Shown: piece by piece, positions 11,426-40,965 of the stretch | Layout: every line of letters starts with the position of its first letter | Numbering within the stretch: position 1 is the stretch's first letter | From: Ridgeia piscesae | Lineage: Eukaryota; Annelida; Polychaeta; Sabellida; Siboglinidae | Reading direction: 5' to 3' | Length of the DNA stretch: 64,000 bases | Assembly (NCBI GenBank): GCA_025642075.2 | Contig: JAODUO010000120.1 | Coordinates: 712,501-776,500 of the forward strand | Made by a program: the position numbers and the translations under genes | Notes under the pieces: model-generated | What the model was told of the DNA's origin: nothing | Databases searched by the model: none | Seen by the model: only the letters and a program-made list of their open reading frames with translations

Positions 11426-12984
11426 ACTGAAGCAAGATAAGCTTCTCTGAAGCCCACACGACACGAAGAGGAAGAAATCACAGGACACAATATTCCATAA
11501 AAGCCTAATTTCTATCTGCCTTCTATTCCTGAGAAGCTGAGTAAATCTGCAGAATATATATATTGATCTTATACAGCTCGGCATCAGTCGTTATCCGTGT
11601 AATACCCAATGAGTCATTCAAGTTCAAACGATTCGGCCTTTTTATCACGAAATACATCAATAAAACACATGACTTCACAATCGCATGACTTCACATAGCC
11701 AATAAAATTACGATGCAACCACAAAACAGAACACGCGAATATCCGTGTCACTAGCAGATAGCCGAGATCTTTGCCCGTGGAAGTCATTCATGCATAATGC
11801 GAAATGTAACCACCAGAGTGAGGATATAATATCATATTCGTCTTCCACCCCGCAGTGACGAAAGCACTTTCCCTCGGTCCTCCACTCAAGCACTCCACTT
11901 CAATATTGCAGTGTAATTGATCTTGAAAATGTCTCCCAAAGGAGAAATGAAGCCTAGAGCGATTTAGTTAATCAAACCGGCCATATTTCATTATTAAAAC
12001 GGCACTTTCTAGTCCCGAGCGACGCTTGACTGGATGTCAAAGAAATAATGAGAAATTACTCGTCCGTTCACCCCATAAATTGAAGGTTCCGCGAATTCAT
12101 TCCCCCCGGAGGTATTATGCAAAGACAATGTAACAGTAGTGTGGATCTCCCACGTGAGGCTGTGTGTGAGACGAGACAGACGGCAGTGCCTGGCAGCCAG
12201 CTTCTGCGGTGATTAACGTCATCAACAGCTTGACTGACGGAACTATCTACCCGGGCGAGGTATAGCTCAAGCGACGAGCGTACCGGCAGCTGAGGGAAGG
12301 CTGTTGTTTAGTCACGCATCACTGCATCGCGCAATGGTCCGTTGGTTCATTCACTGAATCATTCACTCACTCATTTAGTACCATATGCAATCGCCCACTA
12401 ACTTATTTAACATACCCAGCCATTATTTCGCTTGCTCAACCAATGCCTGCCAACCAATGCCTGCCAATGCCAACCAATGCCTGATATTGTCACCAAATCT
12501 GTCTCATGTATAGGCCCTGTTCAAGTGTCACAACGCGCAACATTGACGCACTATCAGAATATAGATCTATGACTTGACGAATTTGCTGTTCTTATAAAAT
12601 GCGTCGATCAAACTATTAAAGACACCCAGAGGGGGTCCAAAATACAAAACGAAACAATTGAGTGAAAACGTTGCTGTTTTCTGCATTAGAATGTTCGCAG
12701 TTTCCTGTCATGTGTTGCTCGCGACTTCAATATAAGACAACCTACACGAATGGTGCATGTACATAAAGTTCTTGGTCCAGCTAGAAGCACGCCTAACAGA
12801 CAATACAATATAACAAAACGTCTTACATTCCGAAGGTATATAATTTTTGTAAGTCATCGATAATATATGACTCGGGTGGAATAATAATAATAAAAATTGT
12901 AATAATGACAATAGGCTGACAGTGTTAGGATTGCGCGCGCACGTTGCGTGTTGAACAGTCGGTGAGTTTGTCCGTCATGTGAGT
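11426..12984. other. Unassigned sequence
   Basis: No exon recognised. A short imperfect repeat of CCAATGCCTGCCAA occurs near 12,440-12,482. Confidence 0.35.
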
Positions 12985-13045
12985 TCTCTTACGGCGCTAT
13001 CCAGTCCTTAGACTGCTATAAGCGCCTTGCATCTCCAAGGTTCCC
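12985..13045 (-). mobile_element. Short SINE family A tail fragment
   Basis: GGCGCTATCCAGTCCTTAGA followed by CTGCTATAAGCGCCTT resembles the 3' end of SINE A (ATAGCGCAGTATCCAATCCT ... CAAAGCGCTT). Only about 60 bp are recognisable. Confidence 0.4.
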
Positions 13046-13735
13046 ACCCGCGTCAATCCAAGGTTTGCCTATCTGGCCCATCATAGTATCGCAGGTAAAA
13101 ACGCTTCCTCCGGGGCAAGCTAGCTGGCTTCGTTAAAAGCCTCGAGGTGTCAATCCCCTCGCTAAACCCATTTCGATCCCAGAAGACGCCACGGTTACTC
13201 ACCTTTCGCGGGTTCCTGGCAAGGCGACTTGATCAGCAGGCGGAGACAAGATGCACCATGCGGCTGCTATGGCAACGCGGTGTCTGGCGAGTTAATCCTA
13301 CTCGGAAGGCCGACCGATACTTCGATCAAGGACCGTCGGTGTTTCACGGCGGCGCTTCTCAGAAGCTCTGTCGACTCAAAGGCCCGATTACTCTATCTAG
13401 TTACCAAACGCCGCAAATCGGCGAGTCCACTGCGCTCGCGGGGGTGAGAGGGTAGTGTTTCGTGCGCGAGCCCTTCGATGACGACGGATCTCGCGCGGCG
13501 CAGTTGATTTTTTCCACCGCGATACGTACCACAATTCCAAGCGCCTTACCGGCTTCCGTTTACAGTTGTGGATAAGAAACGGTGTGTCCGGCGATTGATG
13601 ACGTGTATATTATGCTTACGCACTTGTGGTCGTTGTCCTTGGGCAGGTGTACTTTAAACTATTCCTGATCGGCAGTGTTAATAACGTATGGTTGTATTGG
13701 TGGTGACACGAATACTGGTCGCGGAACTTTCTTAG
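13046..13735. other. GC-rich unassigned stretch
   Basis: 13,050-13,520 is CG-rich and has overlapping plus-strand open frames of 102 and 72 codons. Neither matches a family I know. It could be a CpG-rich promoter or non-coding DNA; nothing decides. Confidence 0.3.
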
Positions 13736-13832
13736 CAACTCTTGCCTTAAATTAGTTAAAACTCTTGCCTTAAATTAGTTTAAAAAAAACTCTTGTCTTA
13801 AATTAGTTAAAACTCTTGCCTTAAATAAGTTA
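13736..13832. repeat. Short tandem repeat, four imperfect units
   Basis: CTCTTGCCTTAAATTAGTT recurs four times with A-rich spacers of variable length. Confidence 0.85.
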
Positions 13833-14744
13833 GCTAGAGAACATTAATATAATGGATCCTGAAGAAATAAATATGCATCACAAATGCAACGATAGATGAA
13901 AACACTTGTATTAACGTTATTATTATTTAGTTACCGGCGTAGAAAGAGAACAGACATTTCAATCGGATACTGTCGCTGGACATGCTCTTTAATGTGATAT
14001 TTGTCTGTGAAAATAAACGTCTATTGCTTCCACATAGACGTAATTGAAAGCAGCAACAAGGCCCGGTTCTATCTGCTTGCCGCGCCTGGCGTCGTTCAAG
14101 TAACTGGTTAGTCTGTATGCATTTTGTTCTTGCGAGGTCTCGTACAACTTGTCAGCCTTTTGCAGACAATTATCGCCAAGGGACCTTTCTATCATGACAG
14201 TAAGGACGGTCACTGCCAGGGTTGCTTGTCTTCCTCAATATATATTCAAATTGGGACGGGTAGTTGCGCTGTTCTTATGGCTGAAGCAGTCGCGACTGGC
14301 GAAATTGGTTGTTCAGTTGAACTCGGCTACCTTCCCCACTTTGAGTAAGAGATCTACCAAGGCTAGTGTTGCACGGGAAACAGCAATTGCTAGCGAGGAT
14401 GCACGATCACGCGTTCTCCCCCTACAACGCGGGGTGGAAAGTCGTGATGTTTTTATAGTCTTTGACAGGGCAGCCGCAATTAACAAGGCGGTTTCCGTGT
14501 AAGTGAGCATTTCGCGTGTAAACCTATGCGTTTGCGGCCAGGGCATTCCCACCCAGATCGGCGTGTGTGTATAGGCTCCCAGGAACTTGGAGCAACAGTG
14601 GGGATCGTGTTTCCCAGCCCTTCTCCAGGCAGCGCGCCCACAGGGAAGCTGTTCCTGTCGAAAAGAGGGAGGTCCCGATCTAGGGACGACCGCATTGCGA
14701 GTCCAGGGCAGGTTAGACGTTCACATCGGGCGTGGCTGCTAGAT
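13833..14744. other. Unassigned sequence
   Basis: Short open frames on both strands at 13,990-14,700 overlap one another and match nothing recognised. Confidence 0.35.
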
Positions 14745-15105
14745 ACCGGTTATGTGGTTACACGCTTACTATTGTGTTGTCACACATTTACGCATATGTA
14801 GTTACATTTTTACCGCCTGTTTGCTTACACATTTACAGCCTACGTGGTTACATATATACTCCTGAGTTATTCTGAGTTATTATGTATTTACGTATGTGTG
14901 GTTGCACATTTACCGCCTGTGTCTTATACATTAATGCATTGTGGTTACACATATACGCATGTGTGCATACACATTTACCACGTGTGTGTTGTTATATATT
15001 AACGCACCGTGGTTGCACATTTACGCATATCTGGTCAATTCCGGTTACACATTCACCACCTGTGTAATTATCTATTTACAGCACGCATGGTTACATGGTT
15101 TTCGT
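14745..15105. repeat. Degenerate minisatellite based on GTGGTTACACATTTACGC
   Basis: Units of about 25-35 bp alternate GGTTACACATTTACGCAT with CCGCCTGTGT. They are diverged but clearly periodic for about 350 bp. Confidence 0.75.
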
Positions 15106-15279
15106 CTCTATGATTACAAAAAAATGCATTTTCACGGTGATAGCTTTAATATCACCTAGAAATCTGATAACAGTATCGATCTTGAAAACTCAATAATGTT
15201 GTTTTATATGAACATATTTTGAAACCACTAACCCATCAAAATCGAAAATCAAACACCAGTACTACGGAACTCTAGCGTA

Positions 15280-15444
15280 CTCTCTCTCTCCCTCTCCCTC
15301 TCCCTCTCCCTCTCCCTCTCCCTCTCCCTCTCCCTCTCCCTCTCCCTCTCCCTCTCCCTCTCCCTCTCCCTCTCCCTCTCCCTCTCCCTCTCCCTCTCCC
15401 TCTCCTCTCCCTCTCCCTCTCCCTCCCTCCTGTGTGTGTGTGTG

Positions 15445-15529
<85 letters not shown>

Positions 15530-15627
15530 AGTAGTATGTGTGTGTTGTTTATTGTTGTGTGTAGTGTAGTGTATGTGTGTTGTGTGTGTGTTGTTTTGTG
15601 TGTATGTTTTGTATGTATGTGTGGGGA

Positions 15628-15659
<32 letters not shown>

Positions 15660-15757
15660 GGTCGTTTATGTATGTATGTGTGTATGTGTGTGCGTTTATG
15701 TATGTATGTGTGTATGTGTATGTGTATGTCTGTGTGTATGTGACTGTGTGTGCCTTT

Positions 15758-15803
<46 letters not shown>

Positions 15804-15820
15804 TGTGTGTTTGTGTTTGT

Positions 15821-15879
<59 letters not shown>

Positions 15880-15918
15880 GTATGTCTGTGTGTATGTGAC
15901 TGTGTGTGGCTTTGTATT

Positions 15919-15963
<45 letters not shown>

Positions 15964-16015
15964 GCGTGTGCGTGTGCGTGGGCAGTGTGTGTGTGTATGT
16001 GTGTATGTGTGTATA

Positions 16016-16073
<58 letters not shown>

Positions 16074-16130
16074 TGTATGTATGTATGTATGTATGTATGT
16101 ATGTATGTATGTATGTATGTGTGTGTTAAT
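15280..16130. repeat. Compound microsatellite: (CTCTCC)n, (GT)n, (TATG)n, (TA)n
   Basis: A CTCTCC hexanucleotide tract (15,280-15,430) is followed by long GT tracts, TA tracts (about 15,763-15,800 and 16,018-16,046) and a TATG tract (16,046-16,118). Cys-Val or His-Thr frames here are artefacts. Confidence 0.95.
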
Positions 16131-16727
16131 GTGTGCGTTTGCGTGCGCACCTGTGTGTGTGGTAACTTTGTCACTCTTTGTATAAAATATCACCAGTATT
16201 TTGCCGAGCCACGAGAATGGAGAAATAGGGAAGATAAGGACACCTCAGGGGGCTAAGATCAAATAAACAGACGTTTGGAGAGACAGAGACAGACAGAGAG
16301 AGGAGTGTAGAACGTGAGCGAGGGACGGGGCGTGGAGACAACAACAAAAACTATGAACCGCGACATTTGCAACGACCTTGCCTCGTGAGAAGGCGTCCGG
16401 TGAAGACACTACCTGGTGTCACTGGCTTGACGTAGTTGCCGCCTGGTACCTGGCAGCCTCCACACGTCCGTAAGCTCTACTCCCATCTCCTCGTCGGGCT
16501 CCGGGTCTCGACGGCATGGGCTCCGGGCCCTGATTGCCTCGACAACGTCGCCGTCACCACGAGAAGTTTGGGCGCAATCATCATGGTCGAAGGAAACTTA
16601 ATAGCGCATCTCCTGCGCAGAAACGAAATTGTCGTAACTCAGTCAATTGCATCGATCCAGTGACGCAGGGTAGGTTAGTTATCAAATGGAGTTACTTCAC
16701 AGGCTGTGTTAACACGTGTGTTATCAC
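16131..16727. other. Unassigned sequence
   Basis: It includes a GACAGA-rich purine run at about 16,275-16,330 and a GC-rich segment at 16,370-16,600. No gene recognised. Confidence 0.35.
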
Positions 16728-17615
16728 AGGGTAGGGGAGACCGGGGATAATTGTAACATGGTTAAGTTGTAACAGAGGGCTTGCAGATAAAACTTCTAAT
16801 GCAAATTATTCAGCAAAGCAAGGCGACAGTATATACACCAATATATTTGAGCATGTCACGTGTAAAATCACATGATTCCGTCGACACGCCATCGAGTGGT
16901 GCCATTTTAAAGAACAAATATACTATTCTTGACTTATTTTATGCCTAAAACTTAAGCGTAATTCATGTTTTTCTGCTTTATTGTTGATAGATGTTGGTAA
17001 TTCTACGAAACGACTCGTTTATATGTGAAATGTACGCTTTCGTTTTGGTGTATATATGGGGCACTTAAACTCCTAACGAAAAGTATTTTTGTTTATTTCT
17101 CCTATCTTTGTCACCTGTGCGAATTGCACAGCGAGTGTGTATGCAACTCGATGGTATGTCTACATATTTTGTATATTCACAATAACTGTTCAATCAAATC
17201 ACGTTTTTACATATGCGAATGTTTGCTTGAGCAGATACAAGTTTTAATCTACAGGTCATTATAATTGAAAATGGTTATGCTATTGCGGGGTCTGGTAATT
17301 AAAACGGATTTGTGAAATGCAGTATTTAAAAGTGAATTTCTAAACAGAATTTACTACATGATGTGCTTGCATGTCATGATGTATACGGTTATTTTCAAGC
17401 AACAAGCCATATTATATATATATATATATATGATAATATAATATTTTAATTAATATAAAAAAATATAAATTGTGTGTGTGTGTTGAGAGAGAGAGAGTGG
17501 GAGAAATTGCACAAATGTTCTGTATTATTACAATTTGCACCAATGCTAAAACATGTATGTTACAATTCACCCCGTAGGCTGGTACAAGTTACCCCGTATA
17601 ACACTTTAGGACACC
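16728..17615. mobile_element. Candidate non-autonomous element with inverted ends
   Basis: The left end carries GGGGATAATTGTAACAT (16,743-16,759). The right end carries its near-perfect inverse (17,557-17,573; 15 of 17 bases match). A second related motif lies near each end: AGTTGTAACAG at left and the inverse of GGGGTAACTTGTACCAG at right. The interior is AT-rich and non-coding, with a TA tract near 17,415. No clear target duplication was found, so it could also be two fragments of one repeat family. Confidence 0.4.
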
Positions 17616-18170
17616 TCATATCACAACTGTGTAATAGGTCGGACAATTAGTTATGCCCTGATTATCTGCGGAAGATATGTGTAGATTCTTTTGGCATGAA
17701 TAAAGTTTTCATCGGTTAAGAAACCCACCCGCAATCTTGAAATATTACAACTAGCTCTAATACTTAGTAGATTGAATATATCGGAGACGACCAGCCAGTA
17801 GATCGGCTACTTCAGTATCCCGTATATTTCGAGTGATTATACAACTTTCAGCTTAATCCTAAATACAACATATATTTACTGATAGCAGAGACAAATTATT
17901 GCAGGGAAATAACCGAGACAAATTATGAGTAAGAGGAAGACAAATGCGTTTTATCAACCGACTGAAGATCCACACGTGTTGTTTTAGCGCTCAGAAAGCG
18001 ATCTTATTGTGACAAATCCATTGTCGCGTCGGCATGGCTATAAACATGTCGGCTTTGAATTATTTAGCATACATAAAACATTTCCTACGCACGAACATAA
18101 CAACATCCATACATAACACTCATACACACGCACGCACGCACGCACGCGCGCACGCACGCACGCACGCAAT
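17616..18170. other. Unassigned sequence ending in a (CGCA)n tract
   Basis: AT-rich non-coding sequence. A CGCA/CGCG repeat at about 18,127-18,167 leads into repeat D. Confidence 0.4.
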
Positions 18171-18305
18171 CGTGCAGCCTGTACTTTAGTCTGGATCATG
18201 TCTAGCCCACCCGAGTAATTGTTGCCTCATCGAATGTAAAACGACGCTTACATCGAACGCCCAATGACGGTAAAATTGGGTACTTATTTATTAGAAAAAG
18301 AGATA
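18171..18305. repeat. Dispersed repeat D, copy 2
   Basis: Second copy of the segment at 181-305, same orientation and again directly after a GCAC-rich microsatellite. Shared words include GCCTGTACTTTAGTCT, TTGTTGCCTCATCGAA and TACTTATTTATTAGA. Confidence 0.6.
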
Positions 18306-19002
18306 GACGCGCGATTAACTTAATGGCAGACGACGCGAACTTCGACATTTCGTCCAGCACTCAAACGCAATTACTTTAACTCATCTTGACCGGGACACGG
18401 GAGAATAAAGACCGGTATACTGTCACTCAGACTGTCGTCTCGTTTCCTACCAATTCACTTTAACGCATAGGCGACCAATTTTATCCTATAGTCATCAGTC
18501 GTAATTTCTCGGCGAATTGTACATGAGTTCACAATGTTGACATAGATCAAAATAATAACCAACATGAATTACTCGCTGGTTGGCCGCGCCTAGCAGAGGG
18601 ATAACAACGGTTAATATGCCGATGAATTAACACAACATTACATGCATTTGGTGGTTTATTATATCTTGTTCATTTGTCTTATAAATCGACTCCATGGAAG
18701 GTCGTCTATGTAAACTAGCTACAGCAACATTAGTACAGTAAGTACTTCTGATCGTATGACACGTCTCGTGGGAGTAATATATCAAATGATAACAAACTGT
18801 GGTGTCTAATATTATATATTCGACCCCAGTATGTACCCTACCGTAAATCTGACCGTGGCTAGGTGGCGTCGTTGACAGAGAGCTATAACTGTAGGCAATA
18901 ACTTGATGGTCATCGATGTGTTAGCATGTACATACGCTGTGTTAAATCAAAGGGCTAAGACCAGTTTACTTCTGAGGGACAGAGATAATGATACTCCCCC
19001 TC
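18306..19002. other. Unassigned sequence
   Basis: No exon, RNA gene or repeat family recognised. Confidence 0.35.
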
Positions 19003-19066
<64 letters not shown>

Positions 19067-19151
19067 GCGTGTGCGCGTGTGTGTATGCGTGTGTGCGTGC
19101 ATGCGTGCGTGCATGGGTGCGTGTATATGCGTGCGTGTACGTATGTGTACG

Positions 19152-19230
<79 letters not shown>

Positions 19231-19337
19231 CATGCATGCGTGTATATGCGTGCGTGTATGTATGTGTGTTTGTGTGTGCGTGCGTGCGTGCATGCGTGCG
19301 TGTATATGCATGCGTGTATGTATGTATGTATGTATGT

Positions 19338-19411
<74 letters not shown>

Positions 19412-19510
19412 CGTGCATGCATGCGTGTGTGTATGTGTGTTTGTGTGTGAGTGTGTTCGTGCGTGCGTGCATGCGTGCGTGTATATGCGTGCGTGTACGT
19501 GTGTGTGCGA
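19003..19510. repeat. (GT)n/(GCGT)n/(TATG)n microsatellite
   Basis: About 500 bp of alternating purine-pyrimidine DNA: three long GT blocks separated by TGCG/TGCA and TATG blocks. The Cys-Val and His-Thr frames on both strands are artefacts. Confidence 0.95.
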
Positions 19511-21889
19511 CTATTAAACTAAGAACACGGTTTTGTTAACGCCATTTGGCGAACAGTGCATTTTCGATATAGTTCTTCTTCCCACGGTCTCTTGCGGGGT
19601 CACGTGCGGGGTCTCCTCTGCCTCCCTCGTAACTTCCTTCCATGTTCCCCTCTCAATTGGGAATGCCACCCATTCGTCGCTGTTCTGCTCAACCTCCTCA
19701 TATCTCTGTTAGGTTGTCTTCCCATCTAAGCCCCTATCTTCCTCTTCTTCGTCTTCCTCACCTGCAGGCCACGATCTTTTCGGCAGCCTCTCTCCGCCCA
19801 CGGCCCGCCCGTACTGTATCAGACAATATATTTATAAGTAAATTAGGAATATGAACATAAACAGTTTTATATGTGATAGCGTTACCCATTGTTGGCCGTC
19901 ATATAAGGTTCAGAAGTCATCGACCTGCCCCCCCCCCCGGCCGTTTTAGTACACATCGCCAGGGGAATGGCGGGACGCTGGACGTTAACCTGCACCGACA
20001 GATGAAAGGGAGATGCCGCACGCAGCATGCATTATACACAGGCTCGAGGCGATGTAACTAAAACATTAAACGTGATATAATTTAAGTATAACAAACAAAG
20101 GCGGGATCACGAGTACAAGCCAGCGTTACGAAATGTAACAAGAGGTGTCTCGACAGATAGTGCGTTATATCTCTTTAATGCCGCCTATCCTCCTTAGCTT
20201 CCTAGCCCCTGCATCCATTGATGACTCGCGCATTGTTTACGATAGCGAAACTGCTCAATTCCTTGCTACTGTCGCACCACTGAGCTCGATCTTCGATGAT
20301 ATTGGCGCATCAAAAGGCTATATTACTATATTTTATGGATAGCCCCTTATTGTTGGAGACCCGGTTTTCACGTATGGCCAATGGCCACCCCGTTACTGTA
20401 GCATGCCACAGGTCTGCGTTCACTATATGCTATCACACCCATATATGATATAGATTTTACATTCTCCATGGATACATACCCAGTTGGCCCAGTGGTTTTG
20501 TATTTTCTTCGCATACAAAGAGACAATGCTGCCTTTTTACATAGCGCTCCCTGTCTCCCTGAATGTCATCCTTTTCTGCTCCTCTTCTCGTGGGTATGGC
20601 AACAATAATCCCTGCACAGACCAACTGTCCACAGTGGGAGGTACGTGCTATAGATAATCCTAGTGCGAGCCTAAGGCCCATAGCCAGGCCCCAATTGCGG
20701 AAAAGGGAAGACTTAAAGAATGCCACTGGGTGTCACTGCGGGAGAAATGGGCATGGAGCCTCTCAGGGTGCCCTCTGGTGGCTGACACATGTGCGCCTTC
20801 CACCCCCCCTCTGTCTGTCTCTCTCAGTTGCTTCCGTCTGCCAGGTCAACAACTCCCGGCAACCCTCAGTTCTTCTTCTGCTCTTGTCTGTTTCCGTTTA
20901 TTCCCTTCTGGCACCCAGCGTGTCCTTATTTACCTTCAAGACGTAGCCAAGACGTGTGCACATCCCTCTTTCCCCTGTTCATTTGTAAATGTGGATGGGG
21001 CAAATTGTTCAAGCCAAAAAAATAGCAGGATGTGGAACACCCTGTAGCGTGGTGGATTTGGGGAGTGGATGTGTTGGTCTGCTTCCAAAATATTGCACCT
21101 GCACGAAAACGACTAGTAAAAAACTCGAACTACACATACTGGACAGGACACGTCCTGAATGAGGATTATGGGCCTGTGAGCTAGAACCAGATCGTGCTGT
21201 CTTCTACCCAAGGCATCACTTACTGCCTTCTCCCTGCTAACAACAGGAGACGAGGCCCAATAGAAATGCTTAATTATGTCGTAAAGTTACTTGCCTGTTC
21301 AATGAAACTAAACAATTATTTTGGGCTAGTCTGGATGGAAACACAATTTTTATTTGCCCATCAAACAAACACGGATTTTACGTGGACTTGTGTGGTAACA
21401 TTACAGGTTTGGTTCAGCCAACAAACGGTACAAGTTACAACCGTTCATATGAAATGTAGTTTAATGCACCAAATGTATATATACAGCACTTCCCTTGACT
21501 TAACAGAAAATCATGTTTATTGCCATGAACAGCGACTTTGAAGAATCTTAATAATTCATTTTCCTCTCCTCAAACTAATCAATACTTTTTCTGTTATCCA
21601 ATTCACATAGTGAGACATCCAGGCAGATTATATGCTTGGTGTCCTAACTTAACATACTCCACATTCTTGCTTCGTATTCAATAAATCCTCCAAAAAATCA
21701 TAAATCAGCAGTGTTATATATTTTCGGATTCTGTCACAATTATTTGTTTTAAAATCGCCTAGTGTTTTGTAAATATACAAACTTGTATCTTCAAACAAAC
21801 ATAAACATGATCCAGTTGCATAGCGGACACTACATTTGCTTTCCCATCAACAAGTGTTTGTCACTAGGTCAATATTTTGCTGACAAATA
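19511..21889. other. Unassigned sequence, probable 3' flank of MCM3 at its right end
   Basis: A C-rich run lies at about 19,926-19,939. Open frames at 20,560-21,050 and 21,190-21,540 match nothing recognised. A possible minus-strand AATAAA signal (plus TTTATT) occurs at 21,516-21,521, about 700 bp beyond the MCM3 stop; it is a weak candidate for the MCM3 poly(A) signal. Confidence 0.35.
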
Positions 21890-22219
21890 TCCTGATCAGA
21901 CAACATCGCTTGTTTACTGTCCTCCATATTCTTCTCCATTTACACCAAGAAGACAACCTGATCAGACAACATCACTTGGTTATTGTCTGCCATCTTTAGA
22001 TCAAGAAGACAACCTGATCAGACAACATCACTTGGTTATTGTCTGTCATCTTTAGATCAAGAAGACAACCTGATCAGACAGCATCACTTGGTTATTGTCT
22101 GTCATCTTTAGATCAAGAAGACAACCTGATCAGACAACATCACTTGGTTATCGTCTGTCATCTTTAGATCAAGAAGACAACCTGATCAGACAACATCACT
22201 TGGTTATTGTCTGTCATCT

Positions 22220-38909
<16,690 letters not shown>

Positions 38910-38986
38910 ATTTTAGTTTAGAATGAGGGACAAGTTCGCCACTGCCCACTTCCAGCACGTCTTCCCTTTGTCACAACAACAGGAAA

Positions 38987-38998
38987 TTTCGCGCCAAA
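38987..38998. promoter_or_regulatory. E2F site in the MCM3 promoter
   Basis: TTTCGCGCCAAA is a full match to the E2F consensus (TTTSGCGC with its inverted half). It lies about 78-89 bp upstream of the MCM3 ATG. MCM genes are known E2F targets in animals, so S-phase induction through this site is a well-grounded inference. A GGCGGG word lies nearby at about 39,010-39,015. Confidence 0.85.
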
Positions 38999-39023
38999 AT
39001 TGAACACATGGCGGGTATTTAAA

Positions 39024-39031
39024 TCACGTGA
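39024..39031. promoter_or_regulatory. Palindromic E-box TCACGTGA upstream of MCM3
   Basis: A perfect 8-bp palindrome containing CACGTG sits 115-122 bp upstream of the MCM3 ATG and 26 bp from the E2F site. It is a possible site for Myc/USF-type bHLH-zip proteins. Function is inferred from position only. Confidence 0.45.
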
Positions 39032-39701
39032 CTTATATTTTTCATTTTGTAAAGTGTTTTCTAATTTGAACACTCATCGTTATTTTGGCTTATTTTGCTG
39101 TTATACTTAACATAAATTATTCTATTACAAACAAATTTTATTTTACAAAAACTGGCATAAAGACGCTTTGCCTGTTACCACAGTAAATGTAAATGGGGAC
39201 ATCTGTGTTTCGAAGACAACCACCACGCGGTTCAACGCATATACGGACATGTAATCAAATAATATATAAATTTATATAACAAAATTTACGTGTTTCGTAT
39301 GCTATTCTACCTAACTTGTATAACATTTTGAATACACAAAGCGAATATGCATATTTGGTATAAAAATTATTGTAGGCCCTATATAAAATAAACATTATAA
39401 TTTTGTATTCTTCTTGCGTCTCAATTTTTTCCCAAGGGCACAAACAATTATTTGCTAACAGTGCTCCAATTTATTCATATTGTTGAAATGACATTTCTTA
39501 CGGCTTATTATTGTTACATGCCTCGAGTGTGGGTTTGTAGTTCTGTACATGAATTATCTCCGTGCAGCTAGTGCATAATAAATACGTTTATAAATGCATC
39601 CCGTTTTGTTGATTTTTTTAATTATCCCAGTAACTAGTCCGGTCATAGGTGCGTACATACACAATAAAAAGTATAAAAAAGTACAAATGTATATCATAGG
39701 A
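39032..39701. other. Unassigned AT-rich sequence behind the MCM3 promoter
   Basis: No divergent gene was recognised on the plus strand. Confidence 0.4.
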
Positions 39702-39781
39702 AATATATTATATTAATGTGTTAAATATAATATATTTAACACATTAATATAATATATTGCATACATATATTATATGTATGC
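39702..39781. repeat. Two adjacent perfect palindromes
   Basis: 39,702-39,758 is a 26-bp arm, 5-base loop (TAATA) and perfectly matching 26-bp arm. It is followed at once by a 9-bp-arm hairpin (GCATACATA, loop TATTA) at 39,759-39,781. Arms are AT-rich. It could extrude as a cruciform or be a fold-back element end. Confidence 0.9.
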
Positions 39782-39979
39782 AATGCATGCATGTATACAC
39801 ATACATAATAGGTTCTAAAATGTTATGTGAATTACGTAAAAATAAGTAAGGTGTATTATACAATGGAACATTGTAATTACTATATAATTAAAATAATAAT
39901 AGTAAATTAAATACTTTTTCGTAAAAGTTTCTTATTTAATTAGTATTCCATGTTTTTTTTAATCAAATATGTATACTAT

Positions 39980-40232
39980 GTGTGCATGTGAGCATGTGTG
40001 CATGTGTGTGCATGTGTGTGCATGTGTGTGCATGTGTGTGCATGTGTGTGCATGTGTGTGCATGTGTGTGCATGTGTGTGCATGTGTGTGCATGTGTGTG
40101 CATGTGTGTGCATGTGTGTGCATGTGTGTGCATGTGTGTGCTGTGTGTGTGCGTGTGCGTGTGCGTGTGCGTGTGCGTGTGCGTGTGCGTGTGCGTGCGC
40201 GTGCGCGTGTGCATGTGCGCATACGTGCGTGC
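39980..40232. repeat. Decamer (CATGTGTGTG)n then (GCGTGT)n array
   Basis: The decamer recurs about 15 times to 40,140 and passes into GCGTGT repeats. Open frames on both strands are artefacts. Confidence 0.95.
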
Positions 40233-40885
40233 AAGCGAGTGTATTCGGATTCTCAGGGTTTCTTCCCGGGGTACGTAGCACATATTCCATCGTACTTTTA
40301 CAGCTTGGATTAAGTTTGGCCAAGACTGGCAGCCCAGCATGGAATGCCAACATATTGGGCTAATGACACTGTGCTAGGCAAAGCAGCACATTGCCACTGT
40401 TGGGCGGACATTGACCCGAAGGGTATCCTAATTTATGGCAAATTAGCGCATGGCAACATTAAAATTATTATTAGAATATTACAGTGGCCGCCTCTTATTG
40501 GAAATGGTACTCAGAACGGGTGATCTAAAACAAGGAAACGTAACTTAAATTATTGTTGCATGAAGTGACATTCGATCTCGTCTAAAGAGTTTAATATTCA
40601 ATATATGCTGCAGGATACGAATCGTACATACGTGGAATTGCCAAAATATGTACAATTATACATCAATATTTGGGTGTCAGGAATTCAAGCGAATCTGCAC
40701 TCTCTTTTCCATGAACAAGATAAACCATCTGCCTCAGGTCGGTATACACGGCGTATCAACACTGCCAGCGCTTTTCGCCAGCAAACTAAAATTCATAGGT
40801 TGCATCTCATAATAATGACAGCAAATTTTTAAAAACTGCATATTCTTCTTTTATTCACAATTTTTGCATGATTTTTATTTACACG

Positions 40886-40887
<2 letters not shown>
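40233..40887. other. Unassigned sequence
   Basis: The plus-strand open frame at 40,605-40,832 matches nothing I can name. It could be upstream sequence of the LINE remnant that follows. Confidence 0.35.

Positions 40888-40961
<74 letters not shown>
40888..40961. repeat. (GA)n microsatellite
   Basis: About 37 uninterrupted AG dinucleotides sit directly upstream of a LINE remnant. Confidence 0.95.
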
Positions 40962-40964
<3 letters not shown>

Positions 40965-40965
40965 A

